A stretch of DNA of 64,000 nt from Rhodococcus qingshengii JCM 15477 (GTDB lineage Bacteria > Actinomycetota > Actinomycetes > Mycobacteriales > Mycobacteriaceae): assembly GCF_023221595.1 (NCBI RefSeq), contig NZ_CP096563.1, positions 974,501 to 1,038,500 on the forward strand, given 5' to 3'. Below the pieces are notes generated by a model. The model was given only the letters and a program-made list of their open reading frames with translations. It did not search any database and had not been told where the DNA came from. Shown one piece after another: positions 34,829 to 44,245 of the stretch (the stretch's first letter is position 1; each line of letters begins with the position of its first letter). The position numbers and the translations under genes were made by a program.

Positions 34829-35373
34829 CCCCAGAAGTGAACCCCGAGACGTCCAAGCAAGTTTCGCCGAAGCCGAAGCGCGCCTCACCGCTCGCCATCA
34901 TCCTGTGCGTCATCAGTGCAGTGGCCATCGCGTTGGCGGCAGTGTCGGCGTATCTCTACTTCGGTCCGGACGGAACGCGTGACACCGCAGCGATCGATCA
35001 GACCAGAGACGAAGTGGCACAGGCCTCTTCCGATCAGGCGGTAGCGATGTTCCAGTACGACTACAACAACGTCGACCAGCAGTTGCATGCAGCCACAGAC
35101 GGTTTGACGGGCGATTTTCAAGGCACGTTCACCAACCTGATCGAGTCGGTGATCATTCCGGGAGCCAAGGAAAAGTCGCTGACCGTTCAGGTCGTCGTCC
35201 AGGGCGCCGCGGTTCTCGACGCCGAGGCAGACAGCGCGACGACGATGCTGTTCCTCAATCAGATCACGACGTCTTCGGAATCGCCCGAAGCCGTTGCCAG
35301 TGGCAGTCGCGTGAAGATGAGTCTGGAGAAGCAGGACGGGCGTTGGCTCGTGAACAACGTCCAACCCTTCTGA
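34825..35373 (+). CDS. mam4B: Mam4B, Mce-associated membrane protein
   Basis: Mce-associated protein (182 aa) with a short cytoplasmic start, one membrane helix (about residues 20-43: PLAIILCVISAVAIALAAVSAYLYF) and a compact extracytoplasmic domain ending in KQDGRWLVNNVQPF, typical of the Mam family. It overlaps mam4A by ATGA and ends the mce4 operon before a strong terminator. Matches M. tuberculosis Rv3492c by position. Confidence 0.88.
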   Translation: MTPEVNPETSKQVSPKPKRASPLAIILCVISAVAIALAAVSAYLYFGPDGTRDTAAIDQTRDEVAQASSDQAVAMFQYDYNNVDQQLHAATDGLTGDFQGTFTNLIESVIIPGAKEKSLTVQVVVQGAAVLDAEADSATTMLFLNQITTSSESPEAVASGSRVKMSLEKQDGRWLVNNVQPF

Positions 35374-35407
35374 TCAAACACACGAAGGCTGGAGTCGGGT
35401 ACGAAAG

Positions 35408-35448
35408 AGGCTGGGGCCGCGGATATTCACTCTCCGCGGCCTCAGCCT
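35408..35448. terminator. Bidirectional terminator between mce4 operon and otsA
   Basis: A 16-bp stem (35408-35423 with 35433-35448, one G-T wobble) and a 9-nt loop lie between the convergent mam4B and otsA genes, with short T-runs on both outer sides. Confidence 0.85.
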
Positions 35449-35461
35449 TTGTGCACTGTCC

Positions 35462-36997
35462 TCAGTGGTCTTGGGCTTCGGCCGGGGCGATCAGCGCCGG
35501 GCCTGCGGCACCGCCGTGTGCGAGCGCGTCGAGGAACGAGCGCGCCCAGCGGTCGACGTCGTGCGTCAGGACCTGACGACGTAGCGCACGCATGTGGCGC
35601 CGGCCGTCCTCGCGCGGTTGATTGAGGGCCTTCTCCATCGAATCCTTGACGTCGTCGAGGTCGTGAGGATTGCACAGGAATGCCTGGCGGAGTTCTGCTG
35701 CGGCACCGGTGAATTCGCTGAGCAGCAATGCACCACCCAGATCACTGCGGCAGGCGACGTATTCCTTCGCGACGAGGTTCATGCCGTCACGCAGCGGCGT
35801 GACGAGCATGAGATCGGCGGCGACGAAGAACGCGACCAGTTCGTCGCGTGGGATCGGCCGATGGATGTAATGGACGACGGGGCGGCCGACTTCGCTGAAC
35901 TCGCCGTTGATCCGGGAGACCTTCTGCTCGATGTCTCCGCGCATCTGTACGTAGCTTTCGACGCGTTCGCGGCTCGGGGTCGCCAGCTGCACCATGACGG
36001 TGTCGGCGGGATCGATGCGCTTCTCCATGAGAAGTTCGTGGAGCGCAGCGAGCCTGACGTCGATGCCTTTGGTGTAGTCGAGGCGGTCGACGCCCAGCAT
36101 GATGTGCTTGGGGTTTCCGAGTTCTTTGCGAATCTGCTTGGCGCGGTCTCGAATTGCCTTGGTGCGCGAGAGCTCGTCGAGCTTGCCGGAGTCGATGGAG
36201 ATAGGGAAGGCGCCGACGCGGACGCTACGGAAACCTACTTGCACCACACCGAGTTTGGAGCGGACGCCGACGGTTCCACGTGAAGTCTGTTGCCCGGCAA
36301 GGCGTCTGGCCAGGTACAGGAAGTTCTGTGCGCCACCCGGAAGGTGGAAGCCGATGAGGTCGGCGCCGAGGAGGCCTTCGACGATCTCGGTGCGCCACGG
36401 CATCTGCATGAACAGCTCGACCGGGGGAAACGGAATGTGCAGGAAGAAGCCGATGGTCAGGTCGGGGCGCAGCATCCGCAGCATCTTCGGTACCAACTGC
36501 AGCTGGTAGTCCTGGATCCAGACTGTCGCGCCCTGTGCCGCTGCCTTGGAGGTGGCTTCGGCGAATCGCCGGTTCACCTCGACGTAGGCGTTCCACCATT
36601 CGCGGTGGTACTCGGGTTTGACGATGACGTCGTGATAGAGCGGCCAGAGGGTGGCGTTGGAGAATCCCTCGTAGTACTCGTTGATCTCCTCGGCGCTCAG
36701 CGGCACGGGGTAGAGCTCGAGCCCGTCTTCGACGATGGGGTCGAGCTCGGCGTCCGCCACCCCCGCCCAGCCCACCCACGCGCCTTGATTGCTGCGCAGG
36801 ATCGGCTCGAGAGCGGTGACCAGTCCGCCGGGGCTTCGCTTCCAGCGGGTGGTGCCGTCGGGAAGCCGTTCCAAGTCGACGGGCAGGCGGTTCGCTACGA
36901 CAACGAACTCAGCCTGCCCGGACACGGCTTCACCGGTCGAAGAAGCAGGTGCGCTGTCAGAAAGGGTTGAACTGGTCGAATCCGGACTGACAGGCAC
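35462..36997 (-). CDS. otsA: Trehalose-6-phosphate synthase
   Basis: GT20 glycosyltransferase (511 aa) making trehalose-6-phosphate from glucose-6-phosphate and a nucleotide-activated glucose. Motifs: [70 protein letters not shown] and the C-terminal [19 protein letters not shown]. The GTG at 36997 has AAGGAA 5 nt upstream and gives the usual length. In M. tuberculosis otsA (Rv3490) is likewise the neighbour of mce4. A 57-aa gene lies 31 nt upstream in the same direction. Confidence 0.92.
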   Translation of the reverse strand: MPVSPDSTSSTLSDSAPASSTGEAVSGQAEFVVVANRLPVDLERLPDGTTRWKRSPGGLVTALEPILRSNQGAWVGWAGVADAELDPIVEDGLELYPVPLSAEEINEYYEGFSNATLWPLYHDVIVKPEYHREWWNAYVEVNRRFAEATSKAAAQGATVWIQDYQLQLVPKMLRMLRPDLTIGFFLHIPFPPVELFMQMPWRTEIVEGLLGADLIGFHLPGGAQNFLYLARRLAGQQTSRGTVGVRSKLGVVQVGFRSVRVGAFPISIDSGKLDELSRTKAIRDRAKQIRKELGNPKHIMLGVDRLDYTKGIDVRLAALHELLMEKRIDPADTVMVQLATPSRERVESYVQMRGDIEQKVSRINGEFSEVGRPVVHYIHRPIPRDELVAFFVAADLMLVTPLRDGMNLVAKEYVACRSDLGGALLLSEFTGAAAELRQAFLCNPHDLDDVKDSMEKALNQPREDGRRHMRALRRQVLTHDVDRWARSFLDALAHGGAAGPALIAPAEAQDH

Positions 36998-37028
36998 GTG
37001 GTTCCTTCTCGGTCGGTGAGGGAAAGAT

Positions 37029-37202
37029 TCAGTCGAGCTTGGCGGCGGGGGAGATACCGAGCATCGAGAGCAGCATCCTGCACTCGTCGGCATCTTCCGC
37101 GTAGGCAGCGACGACGCGCTGTGCCTGACGAGCAGTTTCGTCCGCTACGGGCTCGAGGTCCTCGTCCGCGATCTCGGTTTCGACGGTCGTGTTCTCAGCC
37201 AT
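37029..37202 (-). CDS. Small conserved acidic protein upstream of otsA
   Basis: A 57-aa acidic protein ([18 protein letters not shown]...) ending in a predicted helix with one cysteine ([15 protein letters not shown]). GAGAGG precedes the ATG. The 31-nt gap to otsA suggests one operon. M. tuberculosis has a small conserved gene (Rv3489) at the same place, so it is probably real. No function is recognised. Confidence 0.65.
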   Translation of the reverse strand: MAENTTVETEIADEDLEPVADETARQAQRVVAAYAEDADECRMLLSMLGISPAAKLD

Positions 37203-37358
37203 CATGTTCCTCTCGTGCTTGCCTGCACGGCGCAAGCAATGGTTCTTACTCGCGACTCTATGAGAACTGGGCGTGTCGACGCTAGTTGCTCATGTATTAG
37301 GGTCGACTTACTTATCTCTGTACTCAACTTTATCGCTTCCATCGATGCTTGGAGTTCC

Positions 37359-39113
37359 ATGAGTTCGACCCCCTCGAGTGTGACCGTCGACTCGGACGAG
37401 CCGGATAGTGGCAATCACAGCGGTGCTGCGATTTTGCGACGTGTCCTCGTCCGTAACCGTGGCCCGCTCGCCATCGGCACGGTTCTGGTCTGTCTGCACC
37501 AACTGACCGAGACGGCGGTGCCGATCTCCATCGGTGTGATCATCGACCGTGCGGTGGAGACTTCGGACACCACGGCCCTGATCGTCTCCATCGTCGGTCT
37601 CGCGGCTCTCTTTCTCGTTCTGACGGCCGCCTGGCGCTTCGGCGCACGCTTCATCGTCACCGCGATGCAGCAGGAGGCTCATCGCCTCCGGCTCGAGGTG
37701 GCGCACCGCGTCCTCGATCCGCGTGGGGTGCGCACCGATCTGCGTTCGGGTGAATTGCTGACAGTCTCGACATCCGATGCCGAGCAGACTTCGTGGATCG
37801 CGGACATCGTCCCGCGCGCCGCTGCGGCCCTGACAGCTGCGGTGGCGTCGGCGGTGGCGTTGGTGTGGATCGACCTCTGGCTGGGGCTGGCCGTTCTGAT
37901 CGGAACGCCGGTCATTCTCGGTCTGCTGCAATTGGCGGCGCCTCTCATCACGTCGAGGGCCACCGGCCAGCAGGCGTCGATCGCTCGGGCGTCGGCGATG
38001 GCTACGGATCTGGTCAGCGGATTGCGTCCGCTGCGCGGTATCGGCGGCGAGAAGACCGCGTCGGCGCGCTACCGCACGGTCAGCCGTCAAGCGCTCGCAT
38101 CGACGATCGGCACGGCCAAGGCGACCGGTATCTACACCGGCGTTGCCGCGACCATCAGTGCGTTGCTCGCGGTCGGTGTTGCGGGCTTCGCGGGATACTT
38201 CGCGTTGCAGGGCCGGATCACGGTCGGTGAACTGATCACCGTGGTGGGGCTTGCGCAGTTCATCATCGAACCGCTCGGCTTGCTTGCGTCCATTCCCGGA
38301 TACTTCGCGGTGGCGCGAGCGTCGTCGGATCGACTGGCACTGGTCTTGGACGCGGAGCCACTGCGTGGCGCGGGTTCGCAGACCGAACTCGAAGGCACCG
38401 ACCTGACTCTCGACAGAGTCGAGTACAAATCGCTCAAGGGCATCGACCTGCATCTGCCTGCCGGAGAACTGCTGGGCGTCGTGGCTTACCAGCCGCAGGA
38501 CGCCGACGCTCTTGTCGCGGTCCTGTCCGGTCAGCTGGCGCAGGACGCGTATCGCGGAGTGGTGAGGGTTGGCGGAATCAGCCTGTCCGACATGGACTTG
38601 CGATTGGCACGTCGGACGGTGTTGGTGGAGCCGCACATCACCGATCTGTTCTCCGGGTCGCTTGCGTCGAACGTCACCGCGGGCGCCGGTGATGCCGCTG
38701 CTCTCGACATCCAGAGTGCTCTGGTGGCGTCGGCAGCGGCGGATGTCGTCGACGCACATCCGGACGGTCTCGACCTCGAAGTGACCGATCGGGGCGCCAG
38801 TTTGTCGGGAGGCCAGCGGCAACGCGTCGCCCTCGCGCGCGCCTTGGTGGCACAGGCACCCGTGATGGTCCTGCACGATCCGACGACGGCGGTGGACGCG
38901 GTTACCGAGGCATCGATCGCCGAAGGAATCGCACAACTGCGGCACGAGGGTGCCGGTGGCATCCACACGACGGTATTGATCACCAGCAGCCCCGCCTTGC
39001 TGGCCGTGACGGATCGGGTGATCGTGTTGAACGACGGAGTGATCGCCTCGACGGGCACACATTCCGAACTCTCTCGCGGCGACGCGAACTACCGAGGAGC
39101 GGTGCTGCGGTGA
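37359..39113 (+). CDS. ABC exporter half, catalytically degenerate nucleotide-binding domain
   Basis: ABC half-transporter (584 aa): six-helix exporter domain (about 1-320) then a nucleotide-binding domain. The signature LSGGQRQRVALARAL is intact, but the ATP site is not: the Walker A position reads YQPQDADA with no GKS/T, Walker B reads MVLHDPT (DE replaced by HD), the Q-loop has VEPH, and the switch histidine is replaced (ITSSPAL). The ATG at 37359 follows GGAG. The next half-transporter overlaps by GTGA and supplies the complementary parts. Probably exports a small molecule; substrate unknown, possibly the siderophore predicted from nearby genes. Confidence 0.85.
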   Translation: MSSTPSSVTVDSDEPDSGNHSGAAILRRVLVRNRGPLAIGTVLVCLHQLTETAVPISIGVIIDRAVETSDTTALIVSIVGLAALFLVLTAAWRFGARFIVTAMQQEAHRLRLEVAHRVLDPRGVRTDLRSGELLTVSTSDAEQTSWIADIVPRAAAALTAAVASAVALVWIDLWLGLAVLIGTPVILGLLQLAAPLITSRATGQQASIARASAMATDLVSGLRPLRGIGGEKTASARYRTVSRQALASTIGTAKATGIYTGVAATISALLAVGVAGFAGYFALQGRITVGELITVVGLAQFIIEPLGLLASIPGYFAVARASSDRLALVLDAEPLRGAGSQTELEGTDLTLDRVEYKSLKGIDLHLPAGELLGVVAYQPQDADALVAVLSGQLAQDAYRGVVRVGGISLSDMDLRLARRTVLVEPHITDLFSGSLASNVTAGAGDAAALDIQSALVASAAADVVDAHPDGLDLEVTDRGASLSGGQRQRVALARALVAQAPVMVLHDPTTAVDAVTEASIAEGIAQLRHEGAGGIHTTVLITSSPALLAVTDRVIVLNDGVIASTGTHSELSRGDANYRGAVLR

Positions 39114-40912
39114 CGGCCACGGACACGACAACCGAAATGCCGGCCGGGGAGAACGCAGAGAAGGTGACAGAGCGCGAGTTGTTGCCGATCGCGAGTGGTC
39201 GCCAGACCTGGAAGTGGTTGCGGGCGGCGCTGACCGAACACCGGATGCAGAGCCTGCTGGTCCTGATCGTCGCGGCTTCGGCGTCGGCGATGGCCTTGGT
39301 GCCGATTTACGTCTTCGGCGTCCTGGTCGACCGGGTCCGGGACAACGCGCCCACGTCGACGATCGTCGGGGTGGTCGTGATCATCGCCGCTGCCGCAATC
39401 GTGGGCGGTGTGTTCACCGGTGTGGCTGCCTATCTGATCAAGCGGCTCGGTGAGACGATCCTGGCGGATCTGCGAGAGCGGACCGTGGACCGGGCACTGC
39501 GCCTGCCGATCCAGACCGTCGAGAAGGTCGGCAAGGGCGATCTGCTCTCACGAGTTGGTGACGACGTGTCGGTGATCGCCAAGGCCGTGTCCGACGTGGT
39601 TCCCGGCATGATCGCGGCGGTTCTGCTCGTGGCTCTGAGCATGGTGACCATGCTCGGACTCGACTGGCGACTCGGTCTGGCCGGAATGGTCGCGCTGCCG
39701 ATGTACGCGCTGGCGCTCAAGTGGTACCTGCCACGCTCGGCTCCTGTTTACGCAGCCGAGCGGGTAGCGATGGGCGCTCGTTCACAAGCGCTGATCAGCA
39801 GTCTCCAGGGTGCGAAGACGGTCCGCGCGTACAGCCTCGAGAAGGAACACCTCGGGCAGATCGATGCGGCGTCGGCAAAAGCGCGCGATCTGGCAGTCGG
39901 AGTGTTCGGCCTGTTCACGAGGTTCGCCGGTCGAGGTAACCGCGCCGAATTCGTGGGCCTGTCCATGATTCTCGTCGTCGGATTCCTGCTGGTCCGTGAG
40001 GACGTCGTGACAGTCGGCCAGACGACGACTGCTGCCCTGCTGTTCCACCGCCTGTTCAACCCGATCGGCTCACTGCTCTACACCTTCGACGAAGTGCAGT
40101 CGGCCGGCGCCAGCCTCGCGCGACTGGTCGGCGTCGTCGAGATCGAGGAAACGGAGCCTTCGACGGATGCAGGTTCCGTTCCGGCCGACGGTTCGCTGCG
40201 TCTGGATGACATTCGGCACAGCTACGACGGTGGTCATGAGGTTCTCCACGGAGTGAGCCTCACACTGCGAGCGGGGGAACGCGTGGCGCTCGTCGGTTCG
40301 ACCGGAGCCGGAAAGACGACGCTCGCGGCGATCGCTGCCGGTTCGATCACTCCGACGTCGGGCCGGGTGTCGATCGGCGGTGTCCCGCTTGCCGACCTCG
40401 ACGACCTACGACGCCACATCGCGATCGTGAGTCAGGAGGTCCATGTCTTTGCCGGACCTCTGATCGAGGATCTGAGATTGGCGGCTCCCGAATCCTCGGA
40501 CGAGGACGTTGCCGCGGCACTGCGGACGGTCGGCGCGTACGAGTGGGTGGAGGCTCTCGACGAGGGAATGCTGACCGTCGTCGGCGAAGGCGGGCACGAG
40601 ATGACAGCGGCGCAGGCGCAGCAGTTGGCTTTGGCGAGACTGGTGTTGGCCGATCCCGCCGTCGCCGTACTGGACGAGGCAACAGCGGAGGCGGGCAGCG
40701 CCGGAGCGCGGGAACTGGAAGCGACTGCCGACGCCGCTACGGAGGGCCGCACCACTCTGGTTGTCGCACACCGGCTTACGCAGGCTGCGGGCGCCGACCG
40801 AGTGATCGTGCTCGAACACGGACAGATCGTAGAAGAAGGCCCGCACCGCGAACTGGTGTCCGCGGGCGGGCGTTACGCACAACTGTGGGCGGCCTGGGAA
40901 GGTCGCGACTGA
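39110..40912 (+). CDS. ABC exporter half, catalytic nucleotide-binding domain
   Basis: Partner half-transporter (600 aa) with a six-helix domain (about 30-330) and a nucleotide-binding domain having Walker A GSTGAGKTT, Q-loop VSQE, Walker B AVLDEAT and switch histidine VVAHRLT, all canonical. Its signature is degenerate (MTAAQAQQLALARL instead of LSGGQ). Combined with the preceding protein this gives one complete ATP site and one dead site. The GTG start overlaps the previous stop. Confidence 0.87.
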   Translation: MTATDTTTEMPAGENAEKVTERELLPIASGRQTWKWLRAALTEHRMQSLLVLIVAASASAMALVPIYVFGVLVDRVRDNAPTSTIVGVVVIIAAAAIVGGVFTGVAAYLIKRLGETILADLRERTVDRALRLPIQTVEKVGKGDLLSRVGDDVSVIAKAVSDVVPGMIAAVLLVALSMVTMLGLDWRLGLAGMVALPMYALALKWYLPRSAPVYAAERVAMGARSQALISSLQGAKTVRAYSLEKEHLGQIDAASAKARDLAVGVFGLFTRFAGRGNRAEFVGLSMILVVGFLLVREDVVTVGQTTTAALLFHRLFNPIGSLLYTFDEVQSAGASLARLVGVVEIEETEPSTDAGSVPADGSLRLDDIRHSYDGGHEVLHGVSLTLRAGERVALVGSTGAGKTTLAAIAAGSITPTSGRVSIGGVPLADLDDLRRHIAIVSQEVHVFAGPLIEDLRLAAPESSDEDVAAALRTVGAYEWVEALDEGMLTVVGEGGHEMTAAQAQQLALARLVLADPAVAVLDEATAEAGSAGARELEATADAATEGRTTLVVAHRLTQAAGADRVIVLEHGQIVEEGPHRELVSAGGRYAQLWAAWEGRD

Positions 40913-40956
40913 GGGGTTTGTACTGGATTTTGTACTGAGGGGGTCTGATCCGGCGA

Positions 40957-41892
40957 TCAGGTGAGGTACCCGCCGCCGTGGGGGAAGAACTCGGCGGCGG
41001 TGTACTCGCTGCCGTCGTCGAGTCGGACGCGCTCGATCCGCAGTCCCTTGTTCTTGCCCGACCACGCGTCGGGGCCCGCGACGATCACCATGCCGTCGTC
41101 TTCCTGGATGAACACTCGGCCGGGGGTTCCGCCGTAGTGCCCGCGTGAGACGGACGCCTTCAGGATGCGGATGCGCTGGCCCTTGAACTCGGCGAAAGCG
41201 TTGGGGTACGGATCGGACTGTGCCCGGACGAAACGCTCGATGACCTCGGCGGGCCAGGACCAGTCGACGTGGCTGTCCTGCGGTGCGCGCTTGTGGAAGA
41301 ACGTGGCCTGCGATCGGTCCTGCGGCGTCCAGTCGGTACGGCCGGACGCGATCAGATCCAGGGCGTCGAGTGTGATGGGGCCGATCATGTCGATCGTGCG
41401 GTGGAACAGATCGGTGACGGTGTCGGTCGGGCCGACCGTCGTCGATCGCTGCAGCACGATGTCGCCCGCATCGAGTTCCTCGTCCATCAGGTGCGCCGTG
41501 AGCCCGACTTCTTCTTCGCCGTTGATCAGAGCCCAGATGAGCGGGGAGAAGCCCGTGTACTTGGGCAGCAGCGAATCGTGGATGTTGAGGGTGCCGTACT
41601 TCGGTGCGTCGAAGACCTCCGCAGGCAACCAGGTACGCCAGTTGTTGGCGACGATGATGTCGGGAGCTGCTTCGGCCAGCGCGGCTTTGAATGCGTCGTC
41701 AGGCTTGTTCGCCACGTGAACGGGTACACCGTTCTCGGCCGCCAGATCTGCAACCGAGTCCGCCCACATCTGTTCGTAGACGTGTTCGCTCTTCGGGTGT
41801 GTGATTGCCAGCACGACCTCGTGATCGGAGTCGATCAAGGCCTGCAGGGTACGGTGGCCCCAGGTTTGGTATCCGAGCGTAGCGACTCTCAA
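40957..41892 (-). CDS. Formyltransferase, probable N5-hydroxyornithine formyltransferase of siderophore synthesis
   Basis: Methionyl-tRNA-formyltransferase-like enzyme (311 aa) using N10-formyltetrahydrofolate. The catalytic triad is seen as Asn103 and His105 in LNIHDSLLP and Asp141 in ELDAGDI. The TTG at 41892 is preferred: AGGAGG stands 7 nt upstream and the protein then begins directly with the Rossmann strand RVATLGY; an ATG at 41946 would overlap the regulatory box. It is not the housekeeping fmt by context (no def or fmu). An IdeR-like box lies upstream, and the NRPS at 48.1 kb has an adenylation code for formyl-hydroxyornithine, as in coelichelin and rhodochelin systems that use such an enzyme. 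Confidence 0.8.
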   Translation of the reverse strand: MRVATLGYQTWGHRTLQALIDSDHEVVLAITHPKSEHVYEQMWADSVADLAAENGVPVHVANKPDDAFKAALAEAAPDIIVANNWRTWLPAEVFDAPKYGTLNIHDSLLPKYTGFSPLIWALINGEEEVGLTAHLMDEELDAGDIVLQRSTTVGPTDTVTDLFHRTIDMIGPITLDALDLIASGRTDWTPQDRSQATFFHKRAPQDSHVDWSWPAEVIERFVRAQSDPYPNAFAEFKGQRIRILKASVSRGHYGGTPGRVFIQEDDGMVIVAGPDAWSGKNKGLRIERVRLDDGSEYTAAEFFPHGGGYLT

Positions 41893-41945
41893 CGGGGGTC
41901 CTCCTGGACGAGCATGGGCTGGGGTTGCGGTCACACGACCGCCCA

Positions 41946-41964
41946 TCAGCTTAGGCTATCCAAC
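41946..41964 (-). promoter_or_regulatory. IdeR/DmdR-like iron box between formyltransferase and hydrolase
   Basis: Minus-strand GTTGGATAGCCTAAGCTGA matches the IdeR/DtxR consensus TTAGGTTAGSCTAACCTAA at 14 of 19 positions, with a perfect AGCCTAA core. It sits between the divergent formyltransferase and hydrolase starts, so iron could control both. Confidence 0.55.
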
Positions 41965-42002
41965 CAAAATTGTTGATCACACGTACGAGGAGGAAGGCTG
42001 AC

Positions 42003-42806
42003 ATGACGGTCGCCACAATCAACGGAATCCCCATCAATTACCAGGTCAAGGGTGATGGAGATCTGGTGGTGCTCATCATGGGGACCGGCAGCCCCGGCCG
42101 CGTCTGGGATCTGCACCAGACCCCGGCGCTGGTGGCCGCCGGCTACCGAGTCTGCACCTTCGACAACCGCGGAATCGCACCGTCCGGCGAGAGCCTCGGC
42201 GGCATCACGATGCCCGACATGGTCGCAGACACCGCCGGACTGATCGAGCACCTCGGTGGCGGTCCGGCCCATGTCATCGGCACCTCGATGGGCGCCCGGG
42301 TGGCGCAGGAACTGACGCTCGCCAGGCCCGATCTGGTTCGCAAAGCAGTGTTCCTCGCCGGCCACGCCCGGATGGATCATTTCCAGCAGGTCCTGACCGA
42401 GGGCGAGCGCCAGTTGTTCGACAGTGGCGTCGCTCTGCCGGCCAAGTACCGTGCCGCAGTGACCGCGGTGATGAACCTTTCGCCGGCCACGCTGGCAGAC
42501 GATCACTCGGCGCGCGACTGGATGGATATCTTCGAGTTCACCGGCGGCGCAACGTCACCGGGTGTTCGCGCACAGCTCGGTATGGACCGCGCCTTCGATC
42601 GACGGGGTGCGTACAAGTCGATCATGCGCCCGTGCCTGTCCGTCGCTTTCGCCGACGACCGCATGATCCCGCCCTACCTCTCCCGCGAGGTGGCGGACTG
42701 CATCGCGACGGCGTTGTACGAAGAGATTCCCGACGCCGGGCACTACGGCTACCTCGAGCGTCCGGAGGCCGTGAACAAGGTGCTGATCGACTTCCTGGCG
42801 AAGTAG
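42003..42806 (+). CDS. Alpha/beta hydrolase
   Basis: Alpha/beta-hydrolase fold protein (267 aa) with oxyanion region LIMGTGSPGRVWD, nucleophile elbow GTSMG (Ser95), acid Asp218 or Asp219 in AFADDRMIPP and His247 in DAGHYGYLERP. No signal peptide, so cytosolic. GAGGAAGG precedes the ATG at 42003. It is divergent from the formyltransferase and shares its iron-box region, so a siderophore esterase, release or editing role is possible; a generic esterase cannot be excluded. The IS element lies 23 bp after its stop. Confidence 0.75.
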   Translation: MTVATINGIPINYQVKGDGDLVVLIMGTGSPGRVWDLHQTPALVAAGYRVCTFDNRGIAPSGESLGGITMPDMVADTAGLIEHLGGGPAHVIGTSMGARVAQELTLARPDLVRKAVFLAGHARMDHFQQVLTEGERQLFDSGVALPAKYRAAVTAVMNLSPATLADDHSARDWMDIFEFTGGATSPGVRAQLGMDRAFDRRGAYKSIMRPCLSVAFADDRMIPPYLSREVADCIATALYEEIPDAGHYGYLERPEAVNKVLIDFLAK

Positions 42807-42829
42807 TTTTCCGCACGCGAGAAAGGGCC

Positions 42830-42867
42830 TGACCTGCTAACTGAACTGCTCCCCAGGAGTTGGACTG
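42830..42867 (+). repeat. Left inverted repeat of the IS3 element
   Basis: Begins TGACCTGCTAACTGAACTG and ends GTTGGACTG; pairs with 44246-44283. Confidence 0.85.
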
Positions 42868-42901
42868 AGAAATTCAGTTCCGACGCTTGGGGAGCAGTTT
42901 T

Positions 42902-43381
42902 ATGCGTGCACGAAGTTCGTTGACTGAGGTTCAGCGCGGCGAAGCGGTAGCGTTGTTCGAGGCAAGATTAGGCAGGCAGGCGGTCGCTGCACAGTTGGGA
43001 GTGAGCCTGTCTGCAGTGAGCCGTTTGCACGACCGGTGGTGTGTTCGAGGCATAGGAGCGTTGGTGACCATGCCTAATAAGCGGGCGTTCTCCTTCGAGT
43101 TCAAGGTCGAGGTGGTGCAGCGTTTCCTGGCCGGCGAGACGAAGGTTGCGCTCGCCCGCGAGTTCGGCTTGTCCTCTCCGAAGTTGATCGAAACATGGGC
43201 GCGGAAGTACCGCAACGAGGGCGAAGACGGGTTGCGGTCGAAACGTGTAGGACGCCCGCCGGGATCTGCTCGATCGGTACCGAGCGAGGTGGCGCGGTTG
43301 CGGGCTGAGAATGAGCGATTGCGGGCGGAGGTCGCGTATCTGGGAAAATTGCGCGCCTTGAGGGCGCAGGAACGACGGTGA
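42902..43381 (+). CDS. IS3 OrfA, helix-turn-helix transposase subunit
   Basis: OrfA (159 aa) with two helix-turn-helix units (VAAQLGVSLSAVSRLHDRW and LAREFGLSSPKLIETWARKY) and a C-terminal leucine-zipper-like helix (EVARLRAENERLRAEVAYLGKL) used for OrfA/OrfAB multimerisation. The double HTH makes it longer than the usual IS3 OrfA of about 100 residues. ATG at 42902 after GGGGAG. OrfB lies in the -1 frame. Confidence 0.88.
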   Translation: MRARSSLTEVQRGEAVALFEARLGRQAVAAQLGVSLSAVSRLHDRWCVRGIGALVTMPNKRAFSFEFKVEVVQRFLAGETKVALAREFGLSSPKLIETWARKYRNEGEDGLRSKRVGRPPGSARSVPSEVARLRAENERLRAEVAYLGKLRALRAQERR

Positions 43382-44232
43382 AGGTCCGTGCCGTCGTCTC
43401 CCTCAAGGCGCAGTACCACCTCGAGGTGCTTCTCGCCGTGTCCGGGCTCGCCCGGTCCACGTTCTTTTACCATCAGGCGCGACTGCGCGATCCGGACCGC
43501 CGCGCCGAGTTGAAGACCGCGATCACGGAGGAATTCGACAGGGCCCACGGCCGGTACGGGCATCGCCGCATCCACTGTGTGCTGACCCGGTCCGGATGGC
43601 AGGTGGCGAAGAAGACCGTGCTCAAGCTGATGCGGGAACTCGGGCTGCGTTGCCAGGTGCGGCGGAAGAAGAAGTACAACTCCTATCGGAGCGAGGTCGG
43701 CAAGATTGCACCGAATGTGCTCGATCGCGACTTCTTCGCCAGCGCGCCTAATCAGAAGTGGGTCACCGACGTCACCGAATTCCGTGTCGGTGAACAGAAG
43801 TTGTATCTCTCGCCGGTGATGGACCTTTTCGACCGACAAATCATTTCCTACTCGGTCGGTACGTCACCGAACCTGCAGCTGACTAACAGTTCCCTGCGTG
43901 CGGCGATTGAGTCCCTCGAAGACGGGCAAGCGCCAATGGTGCACTCGGATCAAGGGTTTCAATACCAGCACATGTCCTGGCGGCGTCTGCTCGCCGATTC
44001 CGGTGCGACCCAGTCGATGTCGAGGAAGGGCAACTGCTTCGACAACGCCGTGATCGAGAATTTCTTCGGCCATCTCAAAGAGGAAGTCTTTCACCACGTT
44101 CGATACTTCAACATAGATGCGCTGGTTAGGGCACTGGAGGAGTACATCCCCTGGTACAACACCGAACGTGTCTCCACAAGGCTCGAGGGCCTGAGTCCGG
44201 TGCAATACCGAACCCAGACCCTCGCCGCCTAG
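43378..44232 (+). CDS. IS3 OrfB, DDE integrase-type transposase
   Basis: Catalytic transposase domain (284 aa as read from the GTG at 43378). The DDE triad is Asp131 (WVTDVTEF), Asp191 (HSDQGFQY) and Glu227 (NAVIENFFGHLK), with the canonical 35-residue D-E spacing. It overlaps orfA by GTGA in the -1 frame. Production may be by coupling at this GTGA or by programmed -1 slippage, perhaps at GGGAAAATTG near 43350, as is usual in IS3 elements. Confidence 0.9.
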   Translation: MKVRAVVSLKAQYHLEVLLAVSGLARSTFFYHQARLRDPDRRAELKTAITEEFDRAHGRYGHRRIHCVLTRSGWQVAKKTVLKLMRELGLRCQVRRKKKYNSYRSEVGKIAPNVLDRDFFASAPNQKWVTDVTEFRVGEQKLYLSPVMDLFDRQIISYSVGTSPNLQLTNSSLRAAIESLEDGQAPMVHSDQGFQYQHMSWRRLLADSGATQSMSRKGNCFDNAVIENFFGHLKEEVFHHVRYFNIDALVRALEEYIPWYNTERVSTRLEGLSPVQYRTQTLAA

Positions 44233-44245
44233 ACTCTTGTTTGGC

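Noticed and set aside
40921..40937. GTACTG direct repeat after the ABC exporter considered as regulatory
   Set aside because: Two short copies only, no palindrome or promoter nearby; probably chance.
40957..41892. Formyltransferase considered as housekeeping methionyl-tRNA formyltransferase
   Set aside because: No translation-related neighbours, and an iron-box and NRPS context point to siderophore tailoring.
42931..43839. Minus-strand frame across the IS3 element
   Set aside because: Antisense to orfA/orfB, whose DDE triad is clear.
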